Below, piece after piece: positions 1 to 10,617 of a DNA stretch of 64,000 nt. The notes below the pieces were generated by a model. It did not search any database. It was given only the letters and a program-made list of their open reading frames with translations, and had not been told where the DNA came from. Position 1 is the first letter of the stretch. The number at the start of each line of letters is the position of its first letter. The stretch is from Macrostomum hystrix. Lineage: Eukaryota; Platyhelminthes; Macrostomidae. The translations under genes were made by a program, and so were the position numbers. The stretch covers positions 5,695,501-5,759,500 of the forward strand of contig CATNEN010000005.1 in assembly GCA_950097015.1 (NCBI GenBank). Direction: 5' to 3'.

Positions 1-410
1 GCTGAAGGTCTGGTTTTTCCCATAAGAGCTAGGCCCTAGTGTATTTCATATACCCCTGTACACAAATTTGCACTGCACCTCAGTGCGGCCTTGCCAGGCC
101 TTCAAAATTTATCAGCATGTCACCCAAATGTGCTTGCATCATCTCCGACCTTTATCTTTCTTATCTAACTAGACATTCAAGAGCTAGGCTACAACAGGTA
201 GAACTAGGCCACTATAAACACCTTGACATGAATTTCTCCAATTTCACTATCCAACTATTAGGCGCAGCTCAACCACAGGACCCTCGACTAGTCTGTCAAC
301 CAATCAGTCACCCCCAAAGCATTCAGGCACTGGCAAAAACATTTTCAGGGGGGAATTCCCCCCTTGGTATAAAAACAGGCGGCAAAATGGCTTGGTAGTC
401 CTACTGTTAA
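1..410 (-). mobile_element. TTAA-bounded MITE, copy 1 (cut by window edge)
   Basis: This is the same element as the complete copies at 4972-5529 and 6696-7224, in the opposite orientation. Its right end reads CTTGGTAGTCCTACTGTTAA at 391-410, the terminal inverted repeat plus a TTAA target. The other end lies before base 1, with about 150 bp missing by comparison with the complete copies. It has no transposase, so it is non-autonomous. A TTAA target is the hallmark of the piggyBac superfamily; assigning it there is inference. The reading frame at 39-398 is a by-product of the element. Confidence 0.75.
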
Positions 411-889
411 AGAGACTAATAAATAGTTATAATTTGCATATAAAAAGAGAGCAAAGTGTCATTTCTATGCTACTTATTTCCCTTAAATCAGTAGTGAAAA
501 TGGACATAGAAGGCTAGAGTAAAATAATAAAATTTCTTTATAAAGCATGCAGGATATAGGTAATGGTATGAACTGAGGATGCTATTTAGGAGTATCAGTA
601 TTGGCATTGCAAATTTGGCCTAGTTGAGGGATTTAGCCTTAGCGCCAAGGCAAATATAACATATAAGTATAAATTGAAAGAAAAAAGCCATGAGCAGCTT
701 TATGCCTAGGCCCTATTAGGCCAAAATGATGTTTCCAAATTAAAAGAATGAAAATGGCACAATGATAAGAAATTATAGCACAGGCCTAGTACAACAGATA
801 AGCCAATATATGTCTAATGTTAGGGGGCCTAGCTATTAATATACATTTTAACAATGTTTTTTAATGAAATTGAAATTTAGTTAGTCTAG
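411..889. other. Intergenic, no gene seen
   Basis: AT-rich sequence between two mobile elements. I see no exon with coding-like codon use, no RNA gene and no tandem repeat. Confidence 0.6.
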
Positions 890-1601
890 GGCCAGCTCAG
901 TCCTAGAAAAGTTAGTTCAATTTAGTCACCACTCGGGGTTTACTGAAGACTATAGTAGGCCTAAAGAAATAAAATTGATTGTCATATGCCACATTAAAAT
1001 CCTTCCATTACTTTATTTTAGTCAAAGTGAATTTTATTAAGTCATCATTGTGGTAGCTATAGGCATTCTCAGAGTTACAATTTCTATCATCTGTTGGTTC
1101 ATGAGCCATTCTGATTTCTTTTTGACAATGCTCGTGCCCACTTGAATCCACCAGCCATATAGGCAGAGCAAGAGGTCAAGCCTTTATCACCTTATTCTGT
1201 TTCTGAATATGACGGAGAGTGCCATCTCCTCGGTGAAAGCATCATATATGTGATCACTAAAACAAGTGGAGTTGCAGTGTTAGCTAGGCAACAGGGACGC
1301 TACCAACACACTTGGCATCACTCTACAAGAATACTGCGCCCACATTCTTGTACTAGATCACATAAACATCACATGGACACATAAACAAAGCTTTGTGTCT
1401 ATTTTGGTTTGTGTTGTTTTTGTTTAAGCTTCCATCTCACGGCTATAATGGCAAAAAATCACTTGGAGCTGATCAATTTCACTTCACTAAAAAGTGGATT
1501 TAGAGGAACTCGACCAAATCAATTTTGTTTCTTTACTATAGTCTACGGTAAACCCCGAATGCTGACTAAATCAAACTCACTTTTCTAGAACTGAGCTGGC
1601 C
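890..1601. mobile_element. Fold-back element with about 95-bp terminal inverted repeats
   Basis: The left arm (890 to about 985) begins GGCCAGCTCAG and contains GGGGTTTACTGAAGACTATA. The right arm (about 1505-1601) is its reverse complement, ending CTGAGCTGGCC, with a few mismatches and one short indel. The roughly 520 bp between them has no reading frame of note. This is the structure of a non-autonomous TIR transposon or fold-back element. I see no clear target-site duplication, so the superfamily is unknown. Confidence 0.6.
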
Positions 1602-1639
1602 AAAGACGAAATAAGTGAAATTTATTCCCCAGTTGGATT

Positions 1640-1880
1640 GGCCCATAGACCAGATAAATTTATTTATTTGGCCGTTGAAATTTATCTGGCCGGGACAGAT
1701 AAACATTTATCTGGTCCGGTGACAATTATCTGGCTTCAACTGTGAAATAAATACATTATCACCCACTTGTTTGACTTATCTATGGCCGAAAACGTCTTCG
1801 GACATCGTTTCTTGATCACATAAACGAGTCCTCAGCCGTTCCCGGCCAAAATAAATAAACAAAGTGGGTGATAACTTATA
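1640..1880. repeat. TTATCTGG cluster and inverted repeat
   Basis: Between 1648 and 1735 the motif TTATCTGG or its complement occurs about five times in alternating orientation. A second inverted repeat follows: TTATCACCCACTTGTTT near 1757 is matched by AAACAAAGTGGGTGATAA near 1858. It may be the rest of another small TIR element. The AGATAA cores also look like GATA-factor sites, but nothing shows that they work as such. Confidence 0.4.
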
Positions 1881-2269
1881 CTTATGCGCAAAAATATTGT
1901 TAAAATGTATAACACTAGCAATTCAGTAGTCCTTAGTTTAGATTAGTCAATATAATATTAGTTTAGATAAGAAAAAGTAAATATGAAAGTAATTTCTATG
2001 ACTATGCTGACAGTTGATGGAAAATAAGCAGTCACTAGGCATAGGTCTACTAGTTCTATTCTAACATAATAATTTGAACTTCGAATATAGCAATGTAATA
2101 CATAAGCATACTACTGCTATACTGTATTCTAGTTCGAAAATTATATAAAGTAAATGTCTGATACAATTTGGAGATGGTCCGAAATTTCGATTTCAATTTC
2201 GAGTTTCCGAAATTCGGAATTTTTTGCTAAAAAAAATCGGAAATTTCAATACATTTTTTACAGCTCTTG

Positions 2270-4290
2270 CATGTTTTATTGAACCTCGAGGAAAGGTGCC
2301 TCGAGGAAAGGATTCGCGAAAACCTTCGAACAGCAGCTAATGTTCTTGGACCACAAGAATCATCATCCAGAGCTGCATGACGTTCGGGAGGAAGCGGATT
2401 TGGACAAGGCACATAGGAAACGAGCTGCTGACAAGATGCATGTACAAACAGTATATGCACACGCTGCAATGCATGCAATTGGCTGATGTGCCAATTTTCA
2501 TGTGCAGAAATTTCTTGTAAAACGGTGGATCCCCACCCCGCGGTTGAGCATCTCGCGCTGCCGAATCAGGACCTCGCGACCGCAGGCCTACTGCCAGGTC
2601 CACTCGGAGATCTGGGCTGGTCCAGCGTGCGCCATAGTGAGAGACACACTCACTCGTCCCTCACCAGATGGATCATGTATATGATCAGTCAGAGCATGGT
2701 CACTGCCAGCCTGCTCCCCATGTTCAAACCAAAACCAAGAGGGCCCTCGCGATCCTCGCGCAGCTGCGACGGGCCGTTGGCACCACCTGGGGGCTCACCC
2801 CAAGCGCCTCTAGTGGATCTATACTGCAATGGTCAGGCCAGCTGTCTCGTAGGGCAGCTTGATCTGGGCCAGCGCCCTGCAGATGAGGACCTGCCTGGAG
2901 GCACTTAGGAGAACGCAAGGGCGCGCATGTCGCATGATCACGAGTGCCACACCGTCTGCTCCATACGACGGCCTCAATGCCTTCCTCGACGCTGCCCAGT
3001 TGGAAATTTTTGTCCGCAGGGAAGCCGCTAAAACAGCGCGTCGGCTCATTGACGCCGGCGTCCGCTTCGAGCCGCAAAGAGCCATGGCAAAGCGCAAGCT
3101 TCTGCCTCACGCCGACCTGTGCCTTAGAGACTTGAAAGATAGCGGCGGACTCCACGTCCACGCACTCAATCTCACCCAGCACTACAAAATCATGATCCCT
3201 TCGAAGGAAGATGCCAACGACCACTGGAACCACCAGGAGGTCCACTGCTATACGGACGGATCCCTTAAAGACGGCATTGCCGGCTTTGGGGTCTGCATCC
3301 TGATCAACGGCCGCATCATCGCCACGCACGCCCAACATACTGGGAGGCTTTCCACGGTCTTCCAGAATGAAATCCTTGCCATCAGCTCCTGTGCCGCAGA
3401 GCCAGGAACACGAGAGGAGAGACTATCGTCATCCACTCTGACAGCCAAGCGGCCTTAACAGCCCTTTGCCGCACTACCACGTGCTCCCGGACAGCCGGGC
3501 TGACTGTGCCCGGCAACTCAAACTCCTGGCTCGTAACAACACGGTCAGGCTGGGCTGATGACTGGGCTGAGTCCCTCCACAGGGACAGATGGGCGGGCAC
3601 CCAGAACTGTCGGCAATACCGTGCCCCAGTTCCGCGCCCGTCTCGCAGGCTTAGGAACATCCTTGAGCCAAAACCGGAAGGATATCCGCGCCCTCGCCAT
3701 GACCCTCACGGGCCACGGCTTCCTCGCAAGGCACTGTTTCCTTCGGGGCGACATTGAGAGGGAACTTTGAGAATGTGAAAATGTCGGGGCGACATTGAGA
3801 ACGTACCCCTTTGTGAGTACGACAACGAAGATGCTGAGCACTTTGTGTGCCACTGCCCTTTCTTTAAAAGAGACCGGCTACGCTACCTCGGGCCCAACCC
3901 GTCTATGGACGAGATTTGCCAGCCCGACAGCATTCCATGGCTCGTCCAGTTGCTCCGGGCAACAAGACGAGCCACGTTCTTCCCTACGGAAGACAACGCT
4001 GCAAGACCGGAGGACCGGCGGACCACCCTGACCGCCCCCGCGCCCTCGCCTGTCTGCGGGCCTACAGGGGTTAGCGGTATGGGCGATCCTCGCCTCCCGG
4101 TTGTGTCCATGGACCACCCTGCAGCTAAGTCAAGTAAGTCAAGACCCAGCAAAGGCCCAGCAAGACCCAGGAGAGGGCAGCAAATGGCAAACTGCAGACT
4201 GGAGGGCAAGACAGGACTAGGTCATGTTTGCGAGCTAAAACCAATACTAATCAAAAAAACGTTTTCAAATAAACCTATTCAGTACTAGGC
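2270..4290 (+). mobile_element. Decayed non-LTR retrotransposon (RT C-terminus, RNase H, zinc knuckle)
   Basis: Several plus-strand frames, broken by frameshifts and stops, carry pieces in the order expected for the 3' half of a LINE ORF2. Around 2750-2990 is the C-terminal part of a reverse transcriptase (VGTTWGLTP, then a WASALQ segment with an Arg-rich helix). RNase H follows, with YTDGSLKDGIAGFGV at about 3250 (first Asp), QNEILAI at 3364 (Glu) and HSDSQAA at about 3431 in another frame. The C-terminal knuckle NEDAEHFVCHCPFFKRDR lies at about 3824-3878. RNase H in an animal LINE points to the I group of clades. A roughly 55-bp tandem duplication at 3745-3805 is a further break. The element cannot be active. 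Confidence 0.75.
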
Positions 4291-4371
4291 CTTTTTGTAA
4301 AAAAAATCCGGTAGCTTTTTTTAACAGTTTAACGTTGAATAAAGCGCTGGCCTGCTTCACACCGCCTTTAA

Positions 4372-4670
4372 GATCAGCGACGAGCGGATCACAAACGCTT
4401 CGCACTCTATCGCCGCGCCGGCCTGGCCCGTCCAAGTGAACGGCTGCGACTTCGGCGACTCCAGCAGGCAGGCCATACCATCCGCGCCGAGTCCTACTGC
4501 CCGCAGCCGGTGCAGGAGGTGCTGCTGCTAACGCTGCAGGCACCGTACCGGCGCGGCCAGGCCCGAACTCGGCGTTTCGTCGACTGCCTGCCGGCCGATG
4601 CTGGCGCCCCGGACACTGCCGGCGGTGCGGCCTTTGTTCGCGCCCGGGCTCTGAAGCGTGCACTGTGACG
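4372..4670 (+). CDS. Candidate 3'-terminal exon, unknown protein
   Basis: One plus-strand frame is open from just after an acceptor-like TTTAAG at 4371 to a TGA at about 4668. It reads FALYRRAGLARPSERLRLR and, further on, QEVLLLTLQAPYRRG and RRFVDCLPADAG. It is much more GC-rich than its surroundings and has mostly G or C at third codon positions, as real exons elsewhere in this window do. AATAAA follows at about 4723. I do not recognise the protein and see no upstream exon, because the region upstream is retrotransposon. It could be a retained exon of a displaced gene or another relic. The opposite-strand frame here is a shadow. Confidence 0.3.
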
Positions 4671-4971
4671 CTGCCTTTTTTCCACCTGACAGCGTATTTT
4701 GTTGTTGTAGTTTTTGTTATTGAATAAAAAATTACGAGACTTATCGAGACGATTGCCTGAAAAAAATGGGCAGCTTAAATTTAGTCTAGAATTGTAAAAG
4801 CAATATATTGAGAAGTAAAATATGAGTCTTTATAAAAGACTACGATTTTTCAAGTATTTAAAAATTTCACCAAAACAAAAATCAAATTTACTATTAATAT
4901 CAAATATAAAAATTACTATCGAAATTTAAGAACACATTTCTATTCATTTATTCAATGTAACAATTTGCTTG

Positions 4972-5529
4972 TTAACAGTAGGACTACCAAGCCATTTTGC
5001 TGCCCGTTTTTATACCAAGGGGGGGATTTTTCCATTGGGCATTGGGCAACACATTGGGCAACACTCAACTATGGACTAGAGGAGCATGTAAAGTAGTTGA
5101 GTGTTGCCCAATGTCGAGGCTTGATCAGCGAAAGTAGAGAAATTCGCTTTAGGGACTCCATAGTCGGCTGGTGCCACTTGTTGAAGGTCCAGCAGCTCCG
5201 TCTACATAAAGGTCGGTGACCGCCGAAGTCGGAGAAGATGCAAGCACATTCGGGTGACATGCTGATAAAGTTTGAAGGTCTGGAAAGGCCGCACTGAGGC
5301 GCAGTGCAAATTCGTGTATAGGGGTGTATGAAATACACTAGCTCTTATGGGAAAAATCGGACCTTCGGCCAGAAACATTGAATATCTCGACAATCTGAAG
5401 AGCTGGCGACTTGTTTCAGAAGATGCGCAGCAAAAAGTTGGCCCGTGTTCTTGCATTGTTCCGTTCGGTTGCAGCAAAAAAATTGTCAAGGGGGGGGGAA
5501 ATTCCCCCCCTTGGTAGTTCTACTGTTAA
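4972..5529 (-). mobile_element. TTAA-bounded MITE, copy 2 (complete, 558 bp)
   Basis: The element starts TTAACAGTAGGACTACCAAG and ends CTTGGTAGTTCTACTGTTAA, a 20-bp terminal inverted repeat with one mismatch that includes a TTAA at each end. The inside is shared with the copies at 1-410 and 6696-7224, including the segment GAATATCTCGACAATCTG. It has no transposase and moved, if at all, by trans-acting enzyme. Confidence 0.85.
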
Positions 5530-6536
5530 TTAGTTGTCATTCATCTGCTTACGTCTAAGGACATAAAAACGAAAAAAATTATTTTCGTAGAATCACGGCT
5601 GCAGGAAAATAAATCTTTCGAATTTTAGAAACAAGGATGGCCACTATTTTTAATATGTTTTTATAACTATTTTGTCTGTCTTTCCGTTCTTCCAAATCGT
5701 TTGAGTTCATTTTTTAGTTCAACCGACATAACACTTGCGCACTAAGCGAAATACTTAAAACTTCGTTTAGTGCGCACGTTTAGTTCGGTGAACAAGAAAC
5801 TTACGTAGGGTGTCCCAGAAATAGCGGGAAAAATCGTATTTCTTTTCTGTTTAGAATATTCAAGAAAAAATATTGACAAATTAAACGTTCCTTGATGCTA
5901 ATTGTCGACGGACCTATTAAACCCTATGGCTAAAAATTGAGAACATCGGTCCTAGACAGTTAATGTCCTATTGTTCCTATATTTTTATTTAGCAAAACAC
6001 CGTCTAGACTGCTATCTTTTCTTCTGCGAGTTACAGTTACACATGAACTAAATTAAATAACAGTCTATTTCACCTACTCAATCTTATATGCAGGATTCTA
6101 TTCTTTAAGTCTAGACATCTTCGCAAGGTTACCATAACAATCGCATATTGTTGTGTAGGTATTGTACTGACAACCCAGGCAATAGAAATTGTCATTGACT
6201 ATGTCGATCATAAGAATTAATGTACACAGCTCATTATATAAGCACGATGGCATCTACCTAGAAAGGACCTCCAAGGAAAGCTGCATCCAGAATATTCGAT
6301 ATTTCGGACGTTGCCGCTTTGAGTGACAGTGATTCCAAGCTACACATCGCTGGTTGCGTATACGCGTAAGATTTTCTGCTGAGTTTATACTCGTATAACG
6401 ATTAACATCTGACGACATTTGTATAGCTACCCCCCTAGCCACATAGGATTTGTTTAATCCGCTCATTCTTACGTATTGACTCGCTTCTAAACCGCCCACA
6501 GAGACATCGACTATAACATTCTTCCAATCCTTCAGG
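5530..6536. other. Upstream flank of the VWDE-like gene, with a hairpin
   Basis: No gene seen. At 5717-5790 there is an imperfect palindrome; its core arms TTGCGCACTAAGCGAA and TTCGTTTAGTGCGCAC match at 14 of 16 bases around an 11-base loop. The minus-strand frame at 6254-6547 has no recognisable content and overlaps the start of the VWDE-like gene, so I do not call it. Confidence 0.5.
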
Positions 6537-9500
6537 ATGCCGAGCAAGATTACTATGAAGGCTGCTACTCTGTTCTGGTTAGTTGTTTATTGACGAGCTT
6601 AACTTGACCTACCTTCTTGCTTTGCTTTTGCTTTTTCGCACTTAACTTCGTGTTCCATTCTTCATAAATTTACTGTCGTGCTATGTATCTGCTAGCTAAA
6701 AGTAGGACTATCAAGCCATTCTGCCGCCCGTTTTATACCAATTTATACCCTGAGCATTTTTGGCATGCGTTGGGTGGGGACTGATTGGTTGACAGACTAG
6801 GCGAGGGTGTCCTGTGGTTGAGCAGCGCCGAATATTTAGGCTTGATCAGTGAAACAGGAGAAATTCGCGTCAGGGTGTGCATAATGGCCTAGTGCACCTG
6901 TTGCAGCCCTTAAACGTCCAGGAAATCAGTCTAGATAAAGGTAGGTGACCACCGAAGACGGAGATGATGCAGGCACATTCGGGTGCCATGCTGATAAGTT
7001 TTGAAGGCCTGGCAAGGCCGCACTAAGGTGCAGTGCCAACTCGTGTTAGGGGTGTATGAAATACACCAGCGCCTACGGGAAAAATCTGACGTTCGGCCAG
7101 AACCATTGAATATCTCGACAGTCTGAAGAGCTGGCAACTTGATTATTGCTTCAGAATATGCGGAAAAAATTGGGTTTCTTGAGTTTCTTGAATTTCCTTC
7201 TCCCCTTAGTAGTTCTACTGTTAATTGCCAGCTTTAACACCTCTACTGAGCTTATGAGATTAGGGATTTACATGCGATTGTATAACTATTGATCCTATCA
7301 AAGTTTTTGGCGACAGTTCGCTGACAGGGACCCAGTTTTCTAGACAACAAACTAATGTCCTTTGGAGATAAAGGCTAAAGTAGACGCATTGTGCGCGTAG
7401 AAGCTGATTTAATTGTCTCGAGGATGCTGGCTCGGACGGCTTTGAAAGTTAAGGGCGGAAAATGTTGATTCATATGGTGGACTGTCACGAAAATCGGTCA
7501 TTCGGTTTGGGAGGTATTGCTGTTAGGGACACAAATAGTTTCCACAGAGCTGGGATTCGAACTTCCGACCTCTCTGTACAAAACCACTGGGTTGCGAGTC
7601 CATTTATATCATTCTGATTATCGTCGGACGTGCATCAGTTATTTAGCTCAGCTCAGTCTAGCTCAGTTATTTACTAATGAAAAGTTTCTCTTCTTGATTT
7701 CGTGTTTGATTTGTTTCAATTTGAGAGTCGGATTGCATTGTTAGATAAATACATTCGCTTACCTTACAGGCTTCTGCTCCTGCAAGCAACCGGAGTCGTG
7801 CCACAAACTCAGTGCCAGAACGGTGGCACATTTGACCTGGTGTATCATGCATGCATCTGTACTGCATATTTCTATGGAGTAAACTGCGAGACAGCGTTTT
7901 CGAGCTCTGATCCGTGTGTGAACCCCAGCATCCGGGAGATTGTTGACTCATCTGGCTCTCACGGGCCCGGCAACACTCGGGACTGCGCAGTAACTGGCGG
8001 CTGCATCGACTTCTCTGCGCTGAAGGAGGACTGGTACCGCATAAGATCGCCAGCCGGCGACTCCCTGTCTACCTCATGCCTGGACTCACTGAACGGCTGC
8101 GGAAGCACCAAGCAATACATCATCACAAACATAGTTAGCGAGACAAACGCTAACATACGGTTGTATTCCGCTAGACTATCTAGAGCTGGTGAATTCGGAG
8201 CGCAGTGCTACAACCCGACAGAATCTCCAAACCTGGTTAGAATTCTGTCCTGTGGTTCATTTGAACTGTACTTCCTGTGGCCAACAATGGCACGCGACCA
8301 TCATTACTGCATCGGAAACAAAAAGCGATGCGCCGCAGGCCTAAATTCACTAGATGGCGGTGGATATGAGCCCTGCTACAATGCGTCTTTGTGCATTCCA
8401 ACAGTGAAGTCAGGAGCGGTGCAGGTGCCAGTTTTGCAGCAAATAAGAAATGATTTAAATAGTAGATACTACGAGAGCATTTTCAGCTGCTCCATCCAAG
8501 ACGCCTTCGAAACGAACTTCACTAAAGGCCTAAGGTACAGAGTAATGTTCCGACTGACGTATCACAACTCCACGAGAATCATCATTCCAGAGTGCACTGT
8601 GAACAACTTGACCCTATCAGCTGGGGGCCGAGCTACCGTGTCCTGTCATTACCAGAAGATTCTAATCCCGCATTCTAATATTTACGGCGGCACATTGGAC
8701 TGCGTGCTGCAGGCAAAATGCAACGCGGACACGTCCGACTACGTCTCCCAGGAGCTCACTTCTTTGCCTCATCGATTTGAATTCCTGTACAACTTCTTGG
8801 ATCCGACAACGCAAGCGGACACGTCCGTACTCATTCCATCGGGCCCAATTAAACTTTGCATCAACATCACAAAGGTACCGATCATCGGCTTAGTCACATT
8901 GCGGATAACCGCACGTCGAGAAGCTCTAGTTGCTAATGATAAACTTTCTCTGAAGATAGCACCACCATTAACCAACGAAACTGCAGTCGACAACGACTTT
9001 TGCGCAATAAAATTCCAGGGGATGAACGTTCACTACGGAAATGTTTGCTCGCTGATCACGTTGATCAATGACGACGAAGAGGGCTTGATTGTGAGAGGTC
9101 TTGACCCCAGTCAGATGGTTCCAATCGTTGAAGTCAACCTGAGCTACCGCTCCGATGACAGAAGTGGCGTGTATACGGCAAATGAGTGGGTCAAAACTCA
9201 ATCCAGACAGTTGACTGTTGATATTTCAAGCTTGTATGGCACCGACAGAAAAGACTACTTTCACGTTTATAGTGATCCGATATGCAAACCAGCACTTTCC
9301 GATCAAATGTATGTAGCAATTTTCTTTCACGAGGGATGCAGAGTTCTATCCTTGATGCGTCATAAAGTTCTGCCTTATGAAGTACAGGCCAAAGAGTGCA
9401 ACACACCTTCAGTGAATTTCCATTCGGTTATCACTCAAGTAGCGATCAGTTATGAGTATCACCTGATCCAAATATACAGCATTGACAGAAAATTCCACGT

Positions 9501-10617
9501 CATCGCAAGGCAACTGGAGAGGAGTGCGCTGCCGTACAAAGCCGGCTATATTCCATCAGGGGTTACTGTTGAGGAAGCATCGAATGGAGTACGGGTCAAG
9601 CTCGATCTATACGGCACCCTCATTTATATCTGGGGGTTTATTACAAATACTGAAAACAAAGCTCATTGTATTCATAACTTTATTCAAAGCAGGAAGTCAA
9701 TGATAGAAAACAAGTGTTTTTTTAACTTCAGTGTATCAATGAACGGCTACGACTCCTTGGATGTAATGATCATTCCTGGCCTTTACGACACCCGAAGCAG
9801 GGTCGACGGGCTGATGTACAGGTTTAATTTTACGGACTGGAAACCAGAAGACACTGTAACGATGGACAGCTCCAGAGACATGTTCTCATATAAGTTTGAG
9901 CCAGGCAGAGTCACTGAAAGCGTGCTAAAACCCACGAGTACTTTAAACTTTTGTCAGTGCTATGATGGTGAGCCACCTGAATCACTTGACACAACTAAAC
10001 GGTGCGTCATCAGGAGATCAGAACATTCACGGACGAAGCGCTTTGCCGAAGAGTCAACTCTGAGCAGACAGGTACGATCTGTTGCATCATTTAGTGGATT
10101 ACAAAACATAACCGCGGATGTAGCTGCACAGGAGTGCGACAAATACATTCAGTCCCAAGCGACCTCAAAGGCTAGGGTTGTGTCTGTGTGCTCCGTCGCA
10201 ACAGGAATCCACGGTGGCTTGGACTTTATGACCAAGTTTAAAACTGTTTGCGTCCAGTATGCCACGCAACTGAATTCAATGAACTATACGGAGTCGATTT
10301 TTAACTCGATTGCTGACCAGTGTATCACAAATCTCAAGTTCAATGTATCATACGTTAGGAGTAGCGGCAGTACTCTTCAGCAGATGGATGCGGAAATCTG
10401 CCCAAACAGCTGCTCTGGAAAGGGTGCCTGCATATCCGGAGCCTGCTGGTGCTACCAATACTACTCAGGGTCGGGATGCGAGGTGGCGCCAGTCTTGGTT
10501 GTTCCTGGGTCAACTGATTCAATTTACAAGCGCAGCGGCTGTGACCAGCTGTTTTTGCTAATCTGTTCGATTCTGTGTGCTCTTTCACTCGTGTTCTTAA
10601 CTGAACTGACGAATTAA
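6537..10617 (+). CDS. VWDE-like secreted or membrane-anchored protein (2 exons)
   Basis: CDS 6537-6577 joined to 7770-10617, 962 residues. Exon 1 (MPSKITMKAATLFW) ends in phase 2 at a GTTAGT donor. The acceptor ACCTTACAG at 7761-7769 restores Trp and continues with LLLLQATGVV, so the junction completes a signal peptide. This fit is the reason for the start chosen. The mature part is Cys-rich. An EGF-like segment (CQNGGTF to YGVNCE) lies near 7813-7890. A D8C-like region follows (DPCVN, DWYRI, CGST) at 7909-8120. A long Cys-containing middle with several NxT/S sites comes next, then a furin-type RTKR at about 10035 and a C-terminal EGF (CPNSCSGKGACIS to GSGCE) at 10399-10482. The last about 20 residues are hydrophobic, as in a GPI signal or a tail anchor. 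The order matches von Willebrand factor D and EGF domain proteins, but the GLCG motif of a standard VWD is not seen. Likely an extracellular adhesion or matrix protein. Confidence 0.75.
6696..7224 (-). mobile_element. TTAA-bounded MITE, copy 3, in intron 1 of the VWDE-like gene
   Basis: Same orientation and content as copy 2. The left TTAA has become CTAA and the inverted repeat reads AAGTAGGACTATCAAG. The right end is CTTAGTAGTTCTACTGTTAA at 7205-7224. It is more diverged than copy 2, so it is an older insertion, and it lies inside the 1.2-kb intron of the VWDE-like gene. Confidence 0.8.
7505..7605 (-). mobile_element. tRNA-derived SINE, family A fragment
   Basis: Read on the minus strand this has a box-A-like CAACCCAGTGGTT, a box-B-like GAAGTTCGAATCCC and then the family's ACTATTTGTGTCC. 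The complete copy at 32060-32372 shows the same order. Only the head is left here. It sits just upstream of exon 2 of the VWDE-like gene. Confidence 0.6.

Noticed and set aside
39-398. 119-codon protein
   Set aside because: It lies wholly within a MITE copy whose other copies do not keep the frame open.
2486-4288. Separate host genes at 2486-2908, 2859-3458 and 3845-4288
   Set aside because: Together they give reverse transcriptase, RNase H and zinc-knuckle pieces in LINE order, broken by frameshifts, so they are one decayed element.
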